From contig CAWKCO010000005.1 in assembly GCA_963848175.1 (NCBI GenBank), forward strand, positions 372,001 through 436,000: a stretch of DNA of 64,000 nucleotides. Direction: 5' to 3'. Source of the stretch: JAMZMI01 sp963848175 (GTDB lineage: Bacteria > Bacteroidota > Bacteroidia > Cytophagales > Cyclobacteriaceae). A program made the position numbers and the translations under genes. The notes below the pieces were generated by a model. It was not told the DNA's origin. It did not search any database and saw only the letters and a list, made by a program, of their open reading frames with translations. Positions 37,068 to 47,482 of this stretch are shown in pieces; the first letter of the stretch is position 1; each line of letters starts with the position of its first letter.

Positions 37068-39476
37068 TCATTTCTTTTTCTTAGTAGTTGACTTTGCTTT
37101 GGTTGTCTTCGTTGCTTTAGCTTTTGTCGCCTTTGCAGTAGTGGTTTTGGCTGCAGCAGTTTTATCTCCATATCTTCCTTTTTTCTCAGGAGTCTTATCC
37201 GCCAATTCCTTACACTCGGCATAAGTCAATTCTTCTGGCACTTTGTCCTTCGGGATTTTTACGTTTTTCTTCCCTGCCTTGATATACGGGCCAAAACGTC
37301 CATTAAGCACTTGCATTTCAGGATCTTCATCAAATGTCTTGATGAATTTATTGGCGTCAGCTTCTCGCTTGGCGAGTATCAACTCCACAGCCTCTTCTTC
37401 CGTTACTGCCAGTGGATCCAAGCCTTTTGGTAGAGATACAAATTTGCCATCATGGCGGATGTAAGGGCCAAATCTACCAATGGCAGCTGTCATGACCTTA
37501 CCTTCCAGTTCTCCCACGTTTCTAGGCAGTTTGAACAACTCTAAAGCATCTTCTAGGGTAATGTTCTCCAAAAACTGTCCTTTCCTTAGGCTGGCATACT
37601 GTGGCTTTTCATCCTCGTCAGTCTCAGGAGACTCTCCCAGCTGCACATAAGCACCATAGCGACCCATTCTCGCATAGATATTCTTGCTTGTTTTCGGGTC
37701 TACACCCAATTCACGCGCTGCGGAAATATCCGCACGCTCAATGCTGTCCGTGTCTTCTACTTTGGCATGAAACTTCGTGTAGAAATTTTTGATCATTTCC
37801 TCCCACGACTTTCCACCTTGAGCGATATCATCAAATTCCTTCTCTACATCCGCAGTGAACGAATAATCCACCACATTTTCGAAATGTTCTACAAGGAAAT
37901 CATTGACAATCATGGCAATGTTCGTAGGAAAAAGTTTTCCTTTTTCTGCCCCAGTGTTTTCCTTCTTAATGCTTTTCGTGACATTGTTATTATTCAATAT
38001 CAACTCCACATATTCTCTTTCTCGTCCGTCTCTGTCTTCTTTTACTACATATTCACGTTTTTGGATCGTGGAGATAGTAGGAGCGTAGGTAGACGGACGG
38101 CCAATTCCCTTTTCTTCTAGTTGCTTTACCAGGCTAGCTTCCGTATATCTTGCTGGCGGACGAGTAAAGCCTTCTTTACCCATCATTTGATTGAGTGCCA
38201 GTTGCTGGCCTACCGTCAATGGAGGGAGCATAGACTTTTGATCTTCATCCTCATCCTCGTCCGTAGATTCCAAATAGACTTTCAGGAATCCTTCAAATTT
38301 GATAACCTCACCTCTAGCTGCCAAGGTTTCATCTGTGGTAGAGATGCCGATGGTAGCAGTGGTTTTTTCTAGTTGAGCATCAGCCATTTGCGACGCAATT
38401 GCGCGCTTCCAAATGAGTTCGTATAATCTTCCTTCTGCACTGCTTCCTCCCAGGTTGTGAGCATTGAAGTTGGTTGGTCTTATAGCTTCGTGAGCTTCTT
38501 GTGCCGACTGAGATTTTGTTTTATAAGTTCTGTTTTGAATAAAATCTTGGCCATAAGCAGAAGCGATCTCCGCATTGGCGCCATTGACAGCCTCTTGAGA
38601 TAAGTTCACGCTATCTGTTCTCATGTAGGTGATCTTACCCGCTTCATACAGCTTTTGAGCCAATGACATGGTGTAAGAAACGCTATACCCTAGTTTTCTA
38701 CTCGCTTCCTGTTGTAGGGTGGACGTGGTAAACGGGGCAGCAGGACTCTTTTTCGCAGGTTTCGTTTCCAGATCGTTGATCTTGAAATCAGCACCTACGC
38801 ATTTATCCAAAAACTCTTGAGCTTCGGCTTCCGTTTTAAAACGCTTTCCAAGTTCTGCTTGCAGTACTTTACCACCTTCTAGGTCAAAGTTGGCTGTGAT
38901 CTTGAAACTAGAAGTAGAGTCAAATTTGTCGATTTCTCTTTCGCGCTCTACTACCATGCGCACAGCTACGGACTGCACACGTCCGGCAGAAAGTCCAAAT
39001 TTCACTTTCTTCCAAAGAACAGGAGAAAGCTCAAAACCGACTAATCTATCTAATATTCTACGTGCTTGTTGAGCATTTACCAGATCTATATCAATGCCTC
39101 GTGGATTTTGAATGGCATTCTGAATAGCATTTTTTGTAATCTCTCTAAAGACAATCCTACGCGTATTCGTGTCATTTAGGCTTAGCGCCTCTTTCAAGTG
39201 CCAAGAGATGGCTTCTCCTTCACGGTCATCATCACTTGCTAGGTAGATCATGTCCGAAGTTTTGACCAGTTTTTTCAATTCACGAATCACTTCTTTTTTA
39301 TCCGCCGAGACTTCATACGTCGGTTTGAAGTTATTCTGAATATCTATGGCCTTATCGCCTTTCGGGAGATCCCGCACGTGACCGTAACTCGATTTTACCG
39401 TGTAATCCTTACCCAAATATCCTTCTATGGTCTTCGCTTTTGCCGGAGACTCTACTATTACCAGGTTTTTTGCCAT
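37068..39476 (-). CDS. topA: DNA topoisomerase I (type IA)
   Basis: An 802-residue type IA topoisomerase that relaxes negative supercoils. Toprim domain at the N-terminus (KNLVIVESPAKAKTIEGYLG; ASDDDREGEAISWHL), active-site tyrosine in ITYMRTDSVNLS, and a C-terminal part with glycine-rich repeats (GRFGPYIRHDGKFVSLPKG; NGRFGPYIKAGKKNVKIPKD) that replace zinc-finger repeats, as usual in Bacteroidota. It ends in a K/A/T-rich basic tail that likely binds DNA. Intact frame. Divergent from sixA, with a 123-base gap carrying both promoters. Confidence 0.97.
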   Translation of the reverse strand: MAKNLVIVESPAKAKTIEGYLGKDYTVKSSYGHVRDLPKGDKAIDIQNNFKPTYEVSADKKEVIRELKKLVKTSDMIYLASDDDREGEAISWHLKEALSLNDTNTRRIVFREITKNAIQNAIQNPRGIDIDLVNAQQARRILDRLVGFELSPVLWKKVKFGLSAGRVQSVAVRMVVEREREIDKFDSTSSFKITANFDLEGGKVLQAELGKRFKTEAEAQEFLDKCVGADFKINDLETKPAKKSPAAPFTTSTLQQEASRKLGYSVSYTMSLAQKLYEAGKITYMRTDSVNLSQEAVNGANAEIASAYGQDFIQNRTYKTKSQSAQEAHEAIRPTNFNAHNLGGSSAEGRLYELIWKRAIASQMADAQLEKTTATIGISTTDETLAARGEVIKFEGFLKVYLESTDEDEDEDQKSMLPPLTVGQQLALNQMMGKEGFTRPPARYTEASLVKQLEEKGIGRPSTYAPTISTIQKREYVVKEDRDGREREYVELILNNNNVTKSIKKENTGAEKGKLFPTNIAMIVNDFLVEHFENVVDYSFTADVEKEFDDIAQGGKSWEEMIKNFYTKFHAKVEDTDSIERADISAARELGVDPKTSKNIYARMGRYGAYVQLGESPETDEDEKPQYASLRKGQFLENITLEDALELFKLPRNVGELEGKVMTAAIGRFGPYIRHDGKFVSLPKGLDPLAVTEEEAVELILAKREADANKFIKTFDEDPEMQVLNGRFGPYIKAGKKNVKIPKDKVPEELTYAECKELADKTPEKKGRYGDKTAAAKTTTAKATKAKATKTTKAKSTTKKKK

Positions 39477-39599
39477 TCCTTATTTTTCAATATTTAGCGA
39501 CTAAAGTGGTCAAAAGAATCTAAACATTTTCGTTTTTTCTCTTTTGATAGACGCATAATTAATACTTAATTGCACTAACACAAACAGATTTCTACAAAG

Positions 39600-40070
39600 A
39601 TGGTTAGAAAAATATTTCTTTTGAGACACGGCGAAGCAATGATGCCCGACTATGGAATGAAGGATATCGAGCGTCCGCTTACCTCAAAAGGAGCCAACCA
39701 AATCAGGGAATTAGGCAAGGAATTAGCTCAAACTAGCTTCAAACCAGACTTAGTTTATTGCAGTCCTGCCGTTCGCACACAGCAGACGCTAGAGCATCTG
39801 AGCGAGTCCATGGGGCAAGAGTGGGAGACCGAGCTGCGCCCAGATATTTATGAAGCAGCAGTTAGGTCATTGTTTGAGGTGCTTTGCGAATCAGACAACT
39901 CCATCCAATCTATTCTTTTGGTTGGGCACAATCCCGGCATTACTTATTTGGCCGAATATCTTTCTGGAGAGGGCATTGTAGGTATGCGTCCGGGAGATCT
40001 TGTTAAACTCGATTTTGCCATAGGAGCTTGGAAAGAACTTTCTCAGGGTAGCTGTAGTATGGTTCATTAA
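39600..40070 (+). CDS. SixA-type histidine phosphatase
   Basis: A 156-residue member of the histidine phosphatase (phosphoglycerate mutase-like) superfamily: RHG motif in IFLLRHGEA, arginine in SPAVRTQQT, and the second histidine in LLVGHNPGI. Small proteins of this kind resemble SixA, which removes phosphate from histidine on signalling HPt proteins. The targets here are unknown. It is a single gene next to topA. Confidence 0.88.
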   Translation: MVRKIFLLRHGEAMMPDYGMKDIERPLTSKGANQIRELGKELAQTSFKPDLVYCSPAVRTQQTLEHLSESMGQEWETELRPDIYEAAVRSLFEVLCESDNSIQSILLVGHNPGITYLAEYLSGEGIVGMRPGDLVKLDFAIGAWKELSQGSCSMVH

Positions 40071-40311
40071 TTTTTCTTGGAGCGAGCGATCTGCTTTTCA
40101 TAGCCACGAGTGCTCCCGCTATCCACCTGATCTTTTCTTGCCGATACTTATAACCACCCTAAAGAAAAGGATCATTAGTTCCTATCGGGGCTAGGATGCA
40201 GGTGAGGTGTTTCATATTGAACTAGGTTATTTTGTCTTGTCGCAAGCAACCAAAGCTTTATTTCTCGTTCAATATGTTGTATTCTTTATCTTTGATTAAA
40301 TCCCGGAACTG

Positions 40312-41181
40312 ATGAGTGAATTTGTAGAAAAATATATTAACCCTTTTACTGATTACGGATTCAAGAGACTTTTTGGAGAAGAGCCAAACAAAGATTTGTT
40401 ATTGGATTTTTTGAATGAGCTCTTACGTGATCAAGAAGGAAATATTACCAAATTGACTTATCTCAAAAATGATCAATTGGGAGTATCGGAGCTAGATAGG
40501 AAGGCGGTTTTCGATATTTATTGCGAAAATGAAAAAGGGGAAAAATTCATAGTAGAGCTTCAAAAATCCAAACAAAGATTTTTTAAAGACAGAGCTCTCT
40601 ATTATGCCACATTTCCAATTAGAGAACAAGCGAAAAGAAACGATTGGAATTTTGAATTGAAAACGGTCTATGCTGTAGCCATTCTTGACTTTGTTTTTGA
40701 CGAAGATGTAGCGGATGAAAACAAATATCGCTATGATGTAAAGCTTAGTGATATTGAAACTAACAAAGTGTTTTACGATAAATTGACTTTCACTTATTTG
40801 ACCATGCCTCGTTTTCAGAAGGACTTGAAGGATTTGGAGACGAGATTTGATAAATGGATGTATGTAATTAAAAATTTGAACAGATTGGATCATATTCCTG
40901 ATAAGCTACGAGAGCGGGTTTTCGAGAAATTATTTGAAGTGGCTGAAATATCAAAGTTTACAGTGGAACAATATCAGTCCTATGAGGATAGTTTGAAATA
41001 TTACCGAGACCTGAAAAATGTTCTGGATACAGCTTATGACGAAGGTGTAGAAAAAGGCAGAGAGGAAAGTGTTAAAAAGATTGCTCTCGAACTAATCAAA
41101 AAAAATGTTTCCAACGAAATTATCTTATCGACTACTGGATTATCAGAAAGTCAACTGGAGGAACTAAGAAGGAAAAGATAA
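40312..41181 (+). CDS. Rpn family PD-(D/E)XK nuclease / putative transposase
   Basis: A 289-residue protein of the Rpn family. The start FVEKYINPFTDYGFKRLFGE is typical, and the nuclease core is visible (DRKAVFDIYCENEKGEKFIV with the D and E-x-Q site in IVELQKSKQ). Rpn proteins (RpnA in Escherichia coli) are DNA endonucleases that promote RecA-independent recombination; they are related to transposases but are usually found singly and without terminal repeats. No inverted repeats frame this gene; a loose inverted repeat of ~11 bases lies upstream near 40127-40172. The C-terminus is lysine- and glutamate-rich. Confidence 0.88.
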   Translation: MSEFVEKYINPFTDYGFKRLFGEEPNKDLLLDFLNELLRDQEGNITKLTYLKNDQLGVSELDRKAVFDIYCENEKGEKFIVELQKSKQRFFKDRALYYATFPIREQAKRNDWNFELKTVYAVAILDFVFDEDVADENKYRYDVKLSDIETNKVFYDKLTFTYLTMPRFQKDLKDLETRFDKWMYVIKNLNRLDHIPDKLRERVFEKLFEVAEISKFTVEQYQSYEDSLKYYRDLKNVLDTAYDEGVEKGREESVKKIALELIKKNVSNEIILSTTGLSESQLEELRRKR

Positions 41182-41216
41182 ACATTATTAGTTCTATCTC
41201 CTCAGCCAATGATCCA

Positions 41217-42345
41217 ATGAATATCCTCATCTCACCAAATGCATTCAAAGGGTCTCTTTCAGCCAAGGAAGCTGCTTTTGCTATTCGTGAAGGAATAGAA
41301 CGATCAGGTTTGGAATGTACTTGCACTTTATTGCCCGTGGCTGATGGGGGAGATGGTTCATTAGAAGTGATTTCCGAGTCTTTGAGTTTGGAGCAAATTG
41401 ACGGTTTCTACTTTTGATCCGCTCCTTCGCCAGATTAATGCAAAGTACGGATGGTCTGACCAAACTAAAACTGGCCGTGATCGAACTTGCTGAAGCAAGT
41501 GGTATTAGGCATTTATCTTTGTCAGAGCTTGACCCTTGGCAAGCCAATACTTATGGTTCTGGGATTTTGATCAATCATGCATTGTCTCAAGGAGCGAAGA
41601 AAATCATACTGACGGTGGGAGGAAGTGCTTCAGTAGATGGAGCCATTGGCATTCTTGAGGCGCTAGGAGTTCAGTTTTATGATCAAGGATGGTCGAGCGA
41701 TTTCGATCAGCTAAATCCTTCCAAGGTACTTTCCATTTCTCGACTGGATTTATCTTATGCACAACAGCGACTTGGCAATACCACATTGGAAATTTTCTGT
41801 GATGTCTACCAATCCACTTGTTGGCGAAAAAGGAGCAGCTCATGTATTTGCCCCACAGAAAGGTGCGAGTGAAGTCGATGTTCCCAAACTTGAAAAAGTG
41901 TTGTCTCATTTATCTAATCTAGTAAAAGAAGCCACAGGTAGAGAAATTGGACAAATAAAGCACGGTGGAGCAGCGGGCGGTGTAGCTGCCGTACTTAATG
42001 GATTGTTCGACGCGAAGCTGAGAGATGGAGCTCAGGCTATTTTGGATTTGATTGACTTTGATGAAAAGGTTAATGGCGCTGATATAGTGATCACTGGCGA
42101 AGGGCAACTTGACAATCAAACGCTGGGAGGAAAAGCGCCAGCTGTAGTAGCCTTTTCGGTACAAGCCGCTGGAAAACAGGTAGTGGGATTTTTTGGTCAG
42201 TCAAAACTCGAAAATAAAAATCATCCTTTCGACCAAATCATTACTATCAATCAGCCAAAGGAGCTTTTAGTCAGAGTCAATCGCAAAAACGGCACAAAAT
42301 CTGGAAAGAGCTGCTTATGAATGGGGGAGGAGTATGAAAAACTAA
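41217..42345 (+). CDS. Glycerate 2-kinase (GarK family), multiple frameshifts
   Basis: A protein of about 375 residues broken into several frames. Family landmarks occur in order: MNILISPNAFKGSLSAKEAA, LLPVADGGDGS, IELAEASGI, TYGSGILINHALSQGAKKII, VGGSASVDGA, GVQFYD, IKHGGAAGGVAAVLNGLFDA, and GADIVITGEGQLDNQTLGG. Breaks lie near 41405, 41477, 41800 and 42287; GG or similar short runs are involved at some. Restoring the last one ends the gene in RAAYEWGRSMKN with a stop at 42343-42345. It phosphorylates glycerate. The gene meets the convergent thioredoxin gene, overlapping by four bases. Confidence 0.75.
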
Positions 42346-42910
42346 AGCCCCAGTAAAAAACTTCTAAACTCTTCACTATCATATTTGGCCATGCCGTGTC
42401 GTTCTGCAGCTATGTTGCCATCAGGAGCGAGCACATAAGTAGTAGGAATAGAATGAGTCTCATAGACTGAAGGAAGACGGATGTGAGGAAATACACGGGA
42501 AAGTCATAGCCTTTTCGCTTCATAAAACTTTTGGCTTTTTCACGATCTTCGTCTACCGAAATCATAACAAAGCTTACTTGATCTTTGGTTTTCCCATAGA
42601 GATCATTGATGTCGGGCATCTCCGCAACACATGGAGGACACCAAGTAGCCCAAAAATTGATAAAGACCGTTTTTTCTTTAAATGTATCGAACGCTATTTC
42701 ATTGCCCTCAATGTCGGTGATTATGAAATCGTAATCAGCAGGTTTTATCGAATCAAATTCTGTTTTAGGTTTAAAAACACCTGTAGACAACACCGCACGT
42801 TGTACAAATCCGATTACATCTGTATGAAGACCAGTGAGATAGAGTGTTCCCACTACCGTGATGAGCACTGTCCACTCAATTAATTCCCGTTTTGTTGATT
42901 TTTTGGCCAT
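42342..42910 (-). CDS. TlpA/ResA-type thioredoxin (3' frameshift)
   Basis: A membrane-anchored thioredoxin-like protein of about 189 residues: N-terminal helix (LIEWTVLITVVGTLYLTGL), then a TlpA-like domain with the redox motif in FWATWCPPCVAEMPDIN. It probably reduces disulphides in exported proteins or cytochrome maturation. The frame goes astray near 42490; the correct frame continues SVYETHSIPTTYVLAPDGN with the cis-proline of the fold, and ends at a TAG at 42342. The frame break is most likely an error. Tail-to-tail overlap with the glycerate kinase gene. Confidence 0.8.
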
Positions 42911-43004
42911 TATCGATGATCTGATTTTTTATTTCATTTTATGAACGATTTTCTGCTCAATTAATTCCCGATACCTATAATTTTGACGCCCAATTGAAAT
43001 TGAT

Positions 43005-45260
43005 ATGACAAATTACGCTGCGAAGATAGCCCAAGAACTTTCCCTACAATTACGACATGTAGATGCTGTGGTAGACCTTCTGGATGGAGGAGCCACTGTA
43101 CCATTTATTTCTCGATATAGAAAAGAACTTACGGGCACGATGGATGAAGTAGAAGTTGCCAATGTCAGAGACAGAGTGGAGCAACTTCGTGAGTTGGATA
43201 AGAGAAGAGAGGCTATTTTGAAGTCTATCGACGAACAAGGCAAGCTTACGCCTGAGTTGAAATCCAAGATTGATGGTGCTGAAACCATGTCTATTTTGGA
43301 GGATTTGTATCTTCCCTACAAACCAAAAAGAAAAACCAAAGCCTCTGTTGCCAAGGAAAAAGGACTGGAGCCACTTGCTAAAACGATTTTTGATCAAGGA
43401 AATCTTTCTGTGGAGTCTGAGGCTGAGAAGTTTATCAGTGAAGAAAAGCAGGTTGCCAGCATAGAAGAAGCCTTGCAAGGAGCGCGTGACATCATTGCAG
43501 AATGGGTAAGTGAAGATGCGGAGTGCAGAAAGAAAGTACGATCGATCTTCCAAAACGAGGCGGTGGTTTCTGCCAAAGTGATGAAGGGCAAAGAGCAGGA
43601 AGGTGCCAAATACAAAGATTATTTTGAATGGGATGAGTCAATAAAGGACATTCCATCACACAGACTTTTGGCGATACGCCGAGGAGAAAAGGAAGGGATT
43701 CTGGCTATGGACATTGCGCCAGAAGAAGAATCTACGATTGGAGCAATCAGTCGTCAATTCGTACAAGGATCTAATGATGCCGCTCAGCAAGTGGAGATTG
43801 CGGTGAAGGATTCTTACAAGCGTTTGATTAAGCCAAGTATAGAAACAGAGATTCGTTTGGAATCGAAGAAAAAGGCGGATTTGGAAGCAATTGGTGTTTT
43901 CTCTGAAAACCTCAAGCAACTTTTGATGTCGGCTCCATTGGGACAAAAAGCTGTGATGGCATTGACCCGGGCTTCAGATCGGGCTGTAAACTTGTTTGTT
44001 TGGACAAACAAGGAAAGCTTTTGGAAGAAACTGTCATTTACCCTCACGAACCGCAGCGAGAGAGTGCACGCTCAGCGGCTGTAGTTTTGGCCTTGTGCCA
44101 AAAATATAGCATCGAAGCAATAGCCATTGGAAACGGAACTGCCAGCAGAGAATCTGAGCAGTTTGTAAAGTCTATAGGCTTGCCGAGTAGCATTATTGTC
44201 GCCATGGTCAATGAAAGTGGTGCATCTATTTATTCTGCATCTGATGTGGCCAGAGAGGAGTTTCCGAATTATGATTTGACGGTTCGAGGTGCAGTATCCA
44301 TCGGTAGAAGAATGATGGATCCATTGGCGGAGCTTGTGAAGCTTGATGCCAAGTCTATTGGAGTTGGTCAATACCAACACGATGTAGATCAAAATGCGCT
44401 CAAGCACTCGCTGGATGATGTGGTGATGAGCTGTGTGAACGCCGTAGGTGTGGAGTTAAATACTGCAAGTAAGCAGCTATTGACTTATGTCTCTGGTTTA
44501 GGGCCACAGCTTGCCGAGAATATCATTAGTTATAGAAATGAAAATGGTGCTTTTAAAAGTCGTAAGGATTTGAAAAAAGTCGCACGTTTGGGAGATAAGG
44601 CTTTTGAGCAAGCAGCAGGTTTCTTGCGTATTGGAGGTGGTGAGTATGTTTTGGATCAGAGTGCTGTACACCCAGAGAGATACGAGACGGTAGAAACCAT
44701 GGCCAAAGACCTAGGTTGTACTGTGGAAGATCTGGTGCGTGATGCCAACCTGAGACAAAAAATAGATTTGAAAAAATACGTCTCTGAAGGTTTGGGCTTG
44801 CCAACACTTCAGGATATCGTGGCGGAACTTGCCAAGCCCGGTCGTGATCCTACGTGAGCAATTTGAGACTTTCTCTTTTGCAGATCATGTTCATGAGATC
44901 AAAGACTTGTCCATAGGCATGAAATTGCCAGGCGTGGTAACCAATATTACCAAGTTTGGAGCGTTTGTGGATGTAGGAGTGCATCAGGATGGTTTGGTAC
45001 ATGTGAGCCATTTGTCTGATAGCTTTGTCACTGATCCAGCCAAGGCGGTGAAATTGCAACAAAAAGTGAATGTAACGGTACTTGAAGTGGATGCGCCACG
45101 TAAGCGAATTTCGCTTTCGATGAAGTCTGATCCGTTTGGTAGTGCTCCTGCTCCTAAGAAAGGATCTGGCGGAGGCGGACAAAGAAAACGTCAAGAACCA
45201 GAGGTTCAAGGTGATTTACAAGCTAAATTGGCGATGTTAAAAGGAAAATTCGGAAGTTGA
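43005..45260 (+). CDS. tex: Tex, S1-domain RNA-binding transcription accessory protein (two frameshifts)
   Basis: A protein of about 750 residues. N-terminal Tex domain (VVDLLDGGATVPFISRYRKE; LYLPYKPKRKTKA), YqgF-like domain (ALDPGFRSGCK; AIGNGTASRE), helix-hairpin-helix region (TYVSGLGPQLAENIISYRNE) and C-terminal S1 domain (GVVTNITKFGAFVDVGVHQD). Two breaks: a missing G at 43964 splits ALDPGF, and an extra A at 44852 splits GRDPREQFE. Both are single-base changes that leave conserved residues on each side. Tex is a conserved factor involved in transcription and RNA handling. The next gene's TTG start overlaps its stop. Confidence 0.88.
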
Positions 45261-46117
45261 AAAATATAGCCCTCCATATCGCATTGGTATTCGGACTCTT
45301 CGCATGCGTAGAGTCCGACATTGTAGAGAAGTACAATACCGCTCAGGTGAAAACGCTTCTCACCGATAACGATGTGAAAACTTGGTTTCAATCAAGTCAT
45401 GTTGTAGATGGGGTGGCTCAGCAGTCGATTAATGACTGTCAGGATACGGTGCGTTTGGTTTTCGAAGTTATACGAACGGATAGTACTTCGGCTTATGAGC
45501 TTAAGTATGATGCCAAATGTGAGTTGTATGATACCACTAAGTTGGGACAATTACAGATCTCAACTTTCGAAGGAATTTTCACGGATTCATTAAATATCGT
45601 AGATTCATTAAAGCGAACCACATTTTGGCAACCTACCTATTTGGGACCCAGTACTTTTTCTGTGAGTTATATAAAAGGAGGGAAGCAAGTTCAAAAATCA
45701 TATCAAAAAATGCGTACTGGTATTTTAGCCAGACAAGTGGCGGTATGGCTTACGGGCGGATCGGAAGCCAACGACTCTAAGACTTATTTGCTGACAAAGC
45801 GTACATCCGCGAGTAAGAACGTTCCATTGACGTCATGTGCCGATAGTCTGCAAGTTACTTTTTCAAGAGATAATAGCGGAGGCATATTGATGCACCAGCT
45901 CACGCCAACAGAGGATTGCGTATCTTCTACTTCTGAATTTTTTGGAGAGGTAAGTGTGCCGGGCGAGTCAAATGAGGGCTTTTTCACCTTTAAGTTATTT
46001 TTGGTCAATGGTTCAATCACTGAGATTGACATTACATCTATCACTCCCAATTCCTTTAGTGGGAGTTTTGTAATAGCTGGTGTGAAGGAAGTGGTGACCT
46101 ATGTTGCTGAGCCCTAA
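45257..46117 (+). CDS. Lipoprotein of unknown function, TTG start
   Basis: A 286-residue putative lipoprotein (signal HIALVFGLFACVES with Cys17). I do not recognise the family. The mature part is beta-rich and has two stretches of similar layout (CQDTVRLVFEVIRTDS near residue 62 and CADSLQVTFSRDNSGGILMH near 195), which suggests an internal duplication. The start codon is TTG, overlapping the tex stop codon as TTGA. No better ATG lies before the signal sequence. Translational coupling to tex is likely. Confidence 0.65.
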   Translation: MKNIALHIALVFGLFACVESDIVEKYNTAQVKTLLTDNDVKTWFQSSHVVDGVAQQSINDCQDTVRLVFEVIRTDSTSAYELKYDAKCELYDTTKLGQLQISTFEGIFTDSLNIVDSLKRTTFWQPTYLGPSTFSVSYIKGGKQVQKSYQKMRTGILARQVAVWLTGGSEANDSKTYLLTKRTSASKNVPLTSCADSLQVTFSRDNSGGILMHQLTPTEDCVSSTSEFFGEVSVPGESNEGFFTFKLFLVNGSITEIDITSITPNSFSGSFVIAGVKEVVTYVAEP

Positions 46118-46227
46118 GCTATTTTTTATGATCGCTTAAGGTGAGGGAGCAGAAGCCATTTTTGTTGGCTTGCCTCTTTCTTCTCACGCAATATTGCTAT
46201 TGCATGGACGCATAAGTAAATTACCGT

Positions 46228-47475
46228 GTGCAAAAACTAATCTTAGTTGTCCTGCTTGTATGTCTTTTAATCCACGCCAAATCACAGGTCTTGGTAGAAT
46301 CGGTTGGTTTTGAGGGTTTGAATAGAACGAAGGTTTCATATCTGGAAACTTTCATTAAAACCAAATCGGGGCAGCCATTGGACTCAGTAGTTCTTACAAG
46401 AGATGCACAGATTCTCACTAATCTGGAGGTGATGGCTAGCGTGAGTTTTCGTGTAGAAAACACGGGTAATAACGTTGATGTTATTTTTGAGTGCAAGGAG
46501 CTTTTTACGCTCATTCCAATCTTCAATTTCGGTACGATAGAGGAAAATTATTGGGTTTTACTGGGTGCATCGGATGTTAATTTTCTAGGGAAAGGACACA
46601 AAGTTTACGGTTATTACCAATACTACGACCGGCATTCTGCCGCTATACACTCCACCTTCGATTGGATCAAAGGCTCTGATTGGGGATTCAATCTGAATTT
46701 TATCAAATGGAGCACGCTTGAGCCACTTTATTTTGATGCGGGCGAGGTTCAGTATAATTATGACAACTACACGGCAACAGCCGAAGGTATCTATCACTTC
46801 GATTTTTTCAGTAAAATAATGTTTGGGGGAGGTGTTTTTAAAGAACGCTATGAAGCGCAAACGCTTATTGTGCCAGGAGCACCTGCTTTAGCAGATAAGA
46901 ATAAAACTATTTTTAAAGCTATATGGGATATCAACAAAGTCAACTCCAACTACTTCTATCAAGCGGGGTGGGCGAATAGGCTTACGACTGAAGCGGTGTA
47001 TTCGCTAGATGGTGATCCGTCTTTCTATATCATGCTCAATGATCTTCGATGGCATAAGCGAATTGGAAATAGGGGCAATTTCGCTTCCAGATCGCGCTTT
47101 GGTATTTCTACCAACCAAAAGACACCTTTTGCTCCCTTTGTGCTAGATAGCTATATGAATATCAGGGGGGTGGGAAATAGAGTGGATAGAGGTACAGGTA
47201 GTATTGTCGTTAATTTGGAATACCGACATGCGCTGATTGAGCTAGATAAGTATGCTTTTCAAGGCGTAGCTTTCGCTGATATGGGTACATGGCGCAAGCC
47301 CGGAGGGCAACTTGGGGATTTTGCTAATTTGAACAACCAACAATACTTCGTAGGGCTGGGCGGGCGCTTTATTCACAAGAAAATTTACAACGCTATTTTC
47401 CGAATAGACTATGGCGTGAATTTGAAACGAGCACCCTCTGGTGGACTGGTTCTTGGGGTAGGGCAGTATTTTTAA
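46228..47475 (+). CDS. POTRA-containing outer-membrane surface antigen (BamA/TamA-like), GTG start
   Basis: A 415-residue outer-membrane protein: signal peptide (LILVVLLVCLLIHAKSQ), a single POTRA-like domain (VESVGFEGLNRTKVSYLETF; VFECKELFTLIPIFNFGT), then a beta-barrel in the surface-antigen/Omp85 style (alternating aromatic strands; SYMNIRGVGNRVDRGTGSIV contains the RG motif of the family). It ends in an aromatic residue (GVGQYF), as outer-membrane barrels do. Possible roles are protein or lipid insertion in the outer membrane, or attachment of surface material. The start codon is GTG. Confidence 0.8.
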   Translation: MQKLILVVLLVCLLIHAKSQVLVESVGFEGLNRTKVSYLETFIKTKSGQPLDSVVLTRDAQILTNLEVMASVSFRVENTGNNVDVIFECKELFTLIPIFNFGTIEENYWVLLGASDVNFLGKGHKVYGYYQYYDRHSAAIHSTFDWIKGSDWGFNLNFIKWSTLEPLYFDAGEVQYNYDNYTATAEGIYHFDFFSKIMFGGGVFKERYEAQTLIVPGAPALADKNKTIFKAIWDINKVNSNYFYQAGWANRLTTEAVYSLDGDPSFYIMLNDLRWHKRIGNRGNFASRSRFGISTNQKTPFAPFVLDSYMNIRGVGNRVDRGTGSIVVNLEYRHALIELDKYAFQGVAFADMGTWRKPGGQLGDFANLNNQQYFVGLGGRFIHKKIYNAIFRIDYGVNLKRAPSGGLVLGVGQYF

Positions 47476-47482
47476 TCTGAAT

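Noticed and set aside
40127..40172. Loose inverted repeat upstream of the Rpn gene as a transposon end
   Set aside because: Arms are ~11 bases with a mismatch and no matching end lies after the gene; weak support for mobility.
40312..41181. Active insertion sequence around the Rpn gene
   Set aside because: Rpn genes are often single and no terminal inverted repeats or target duplication were found.
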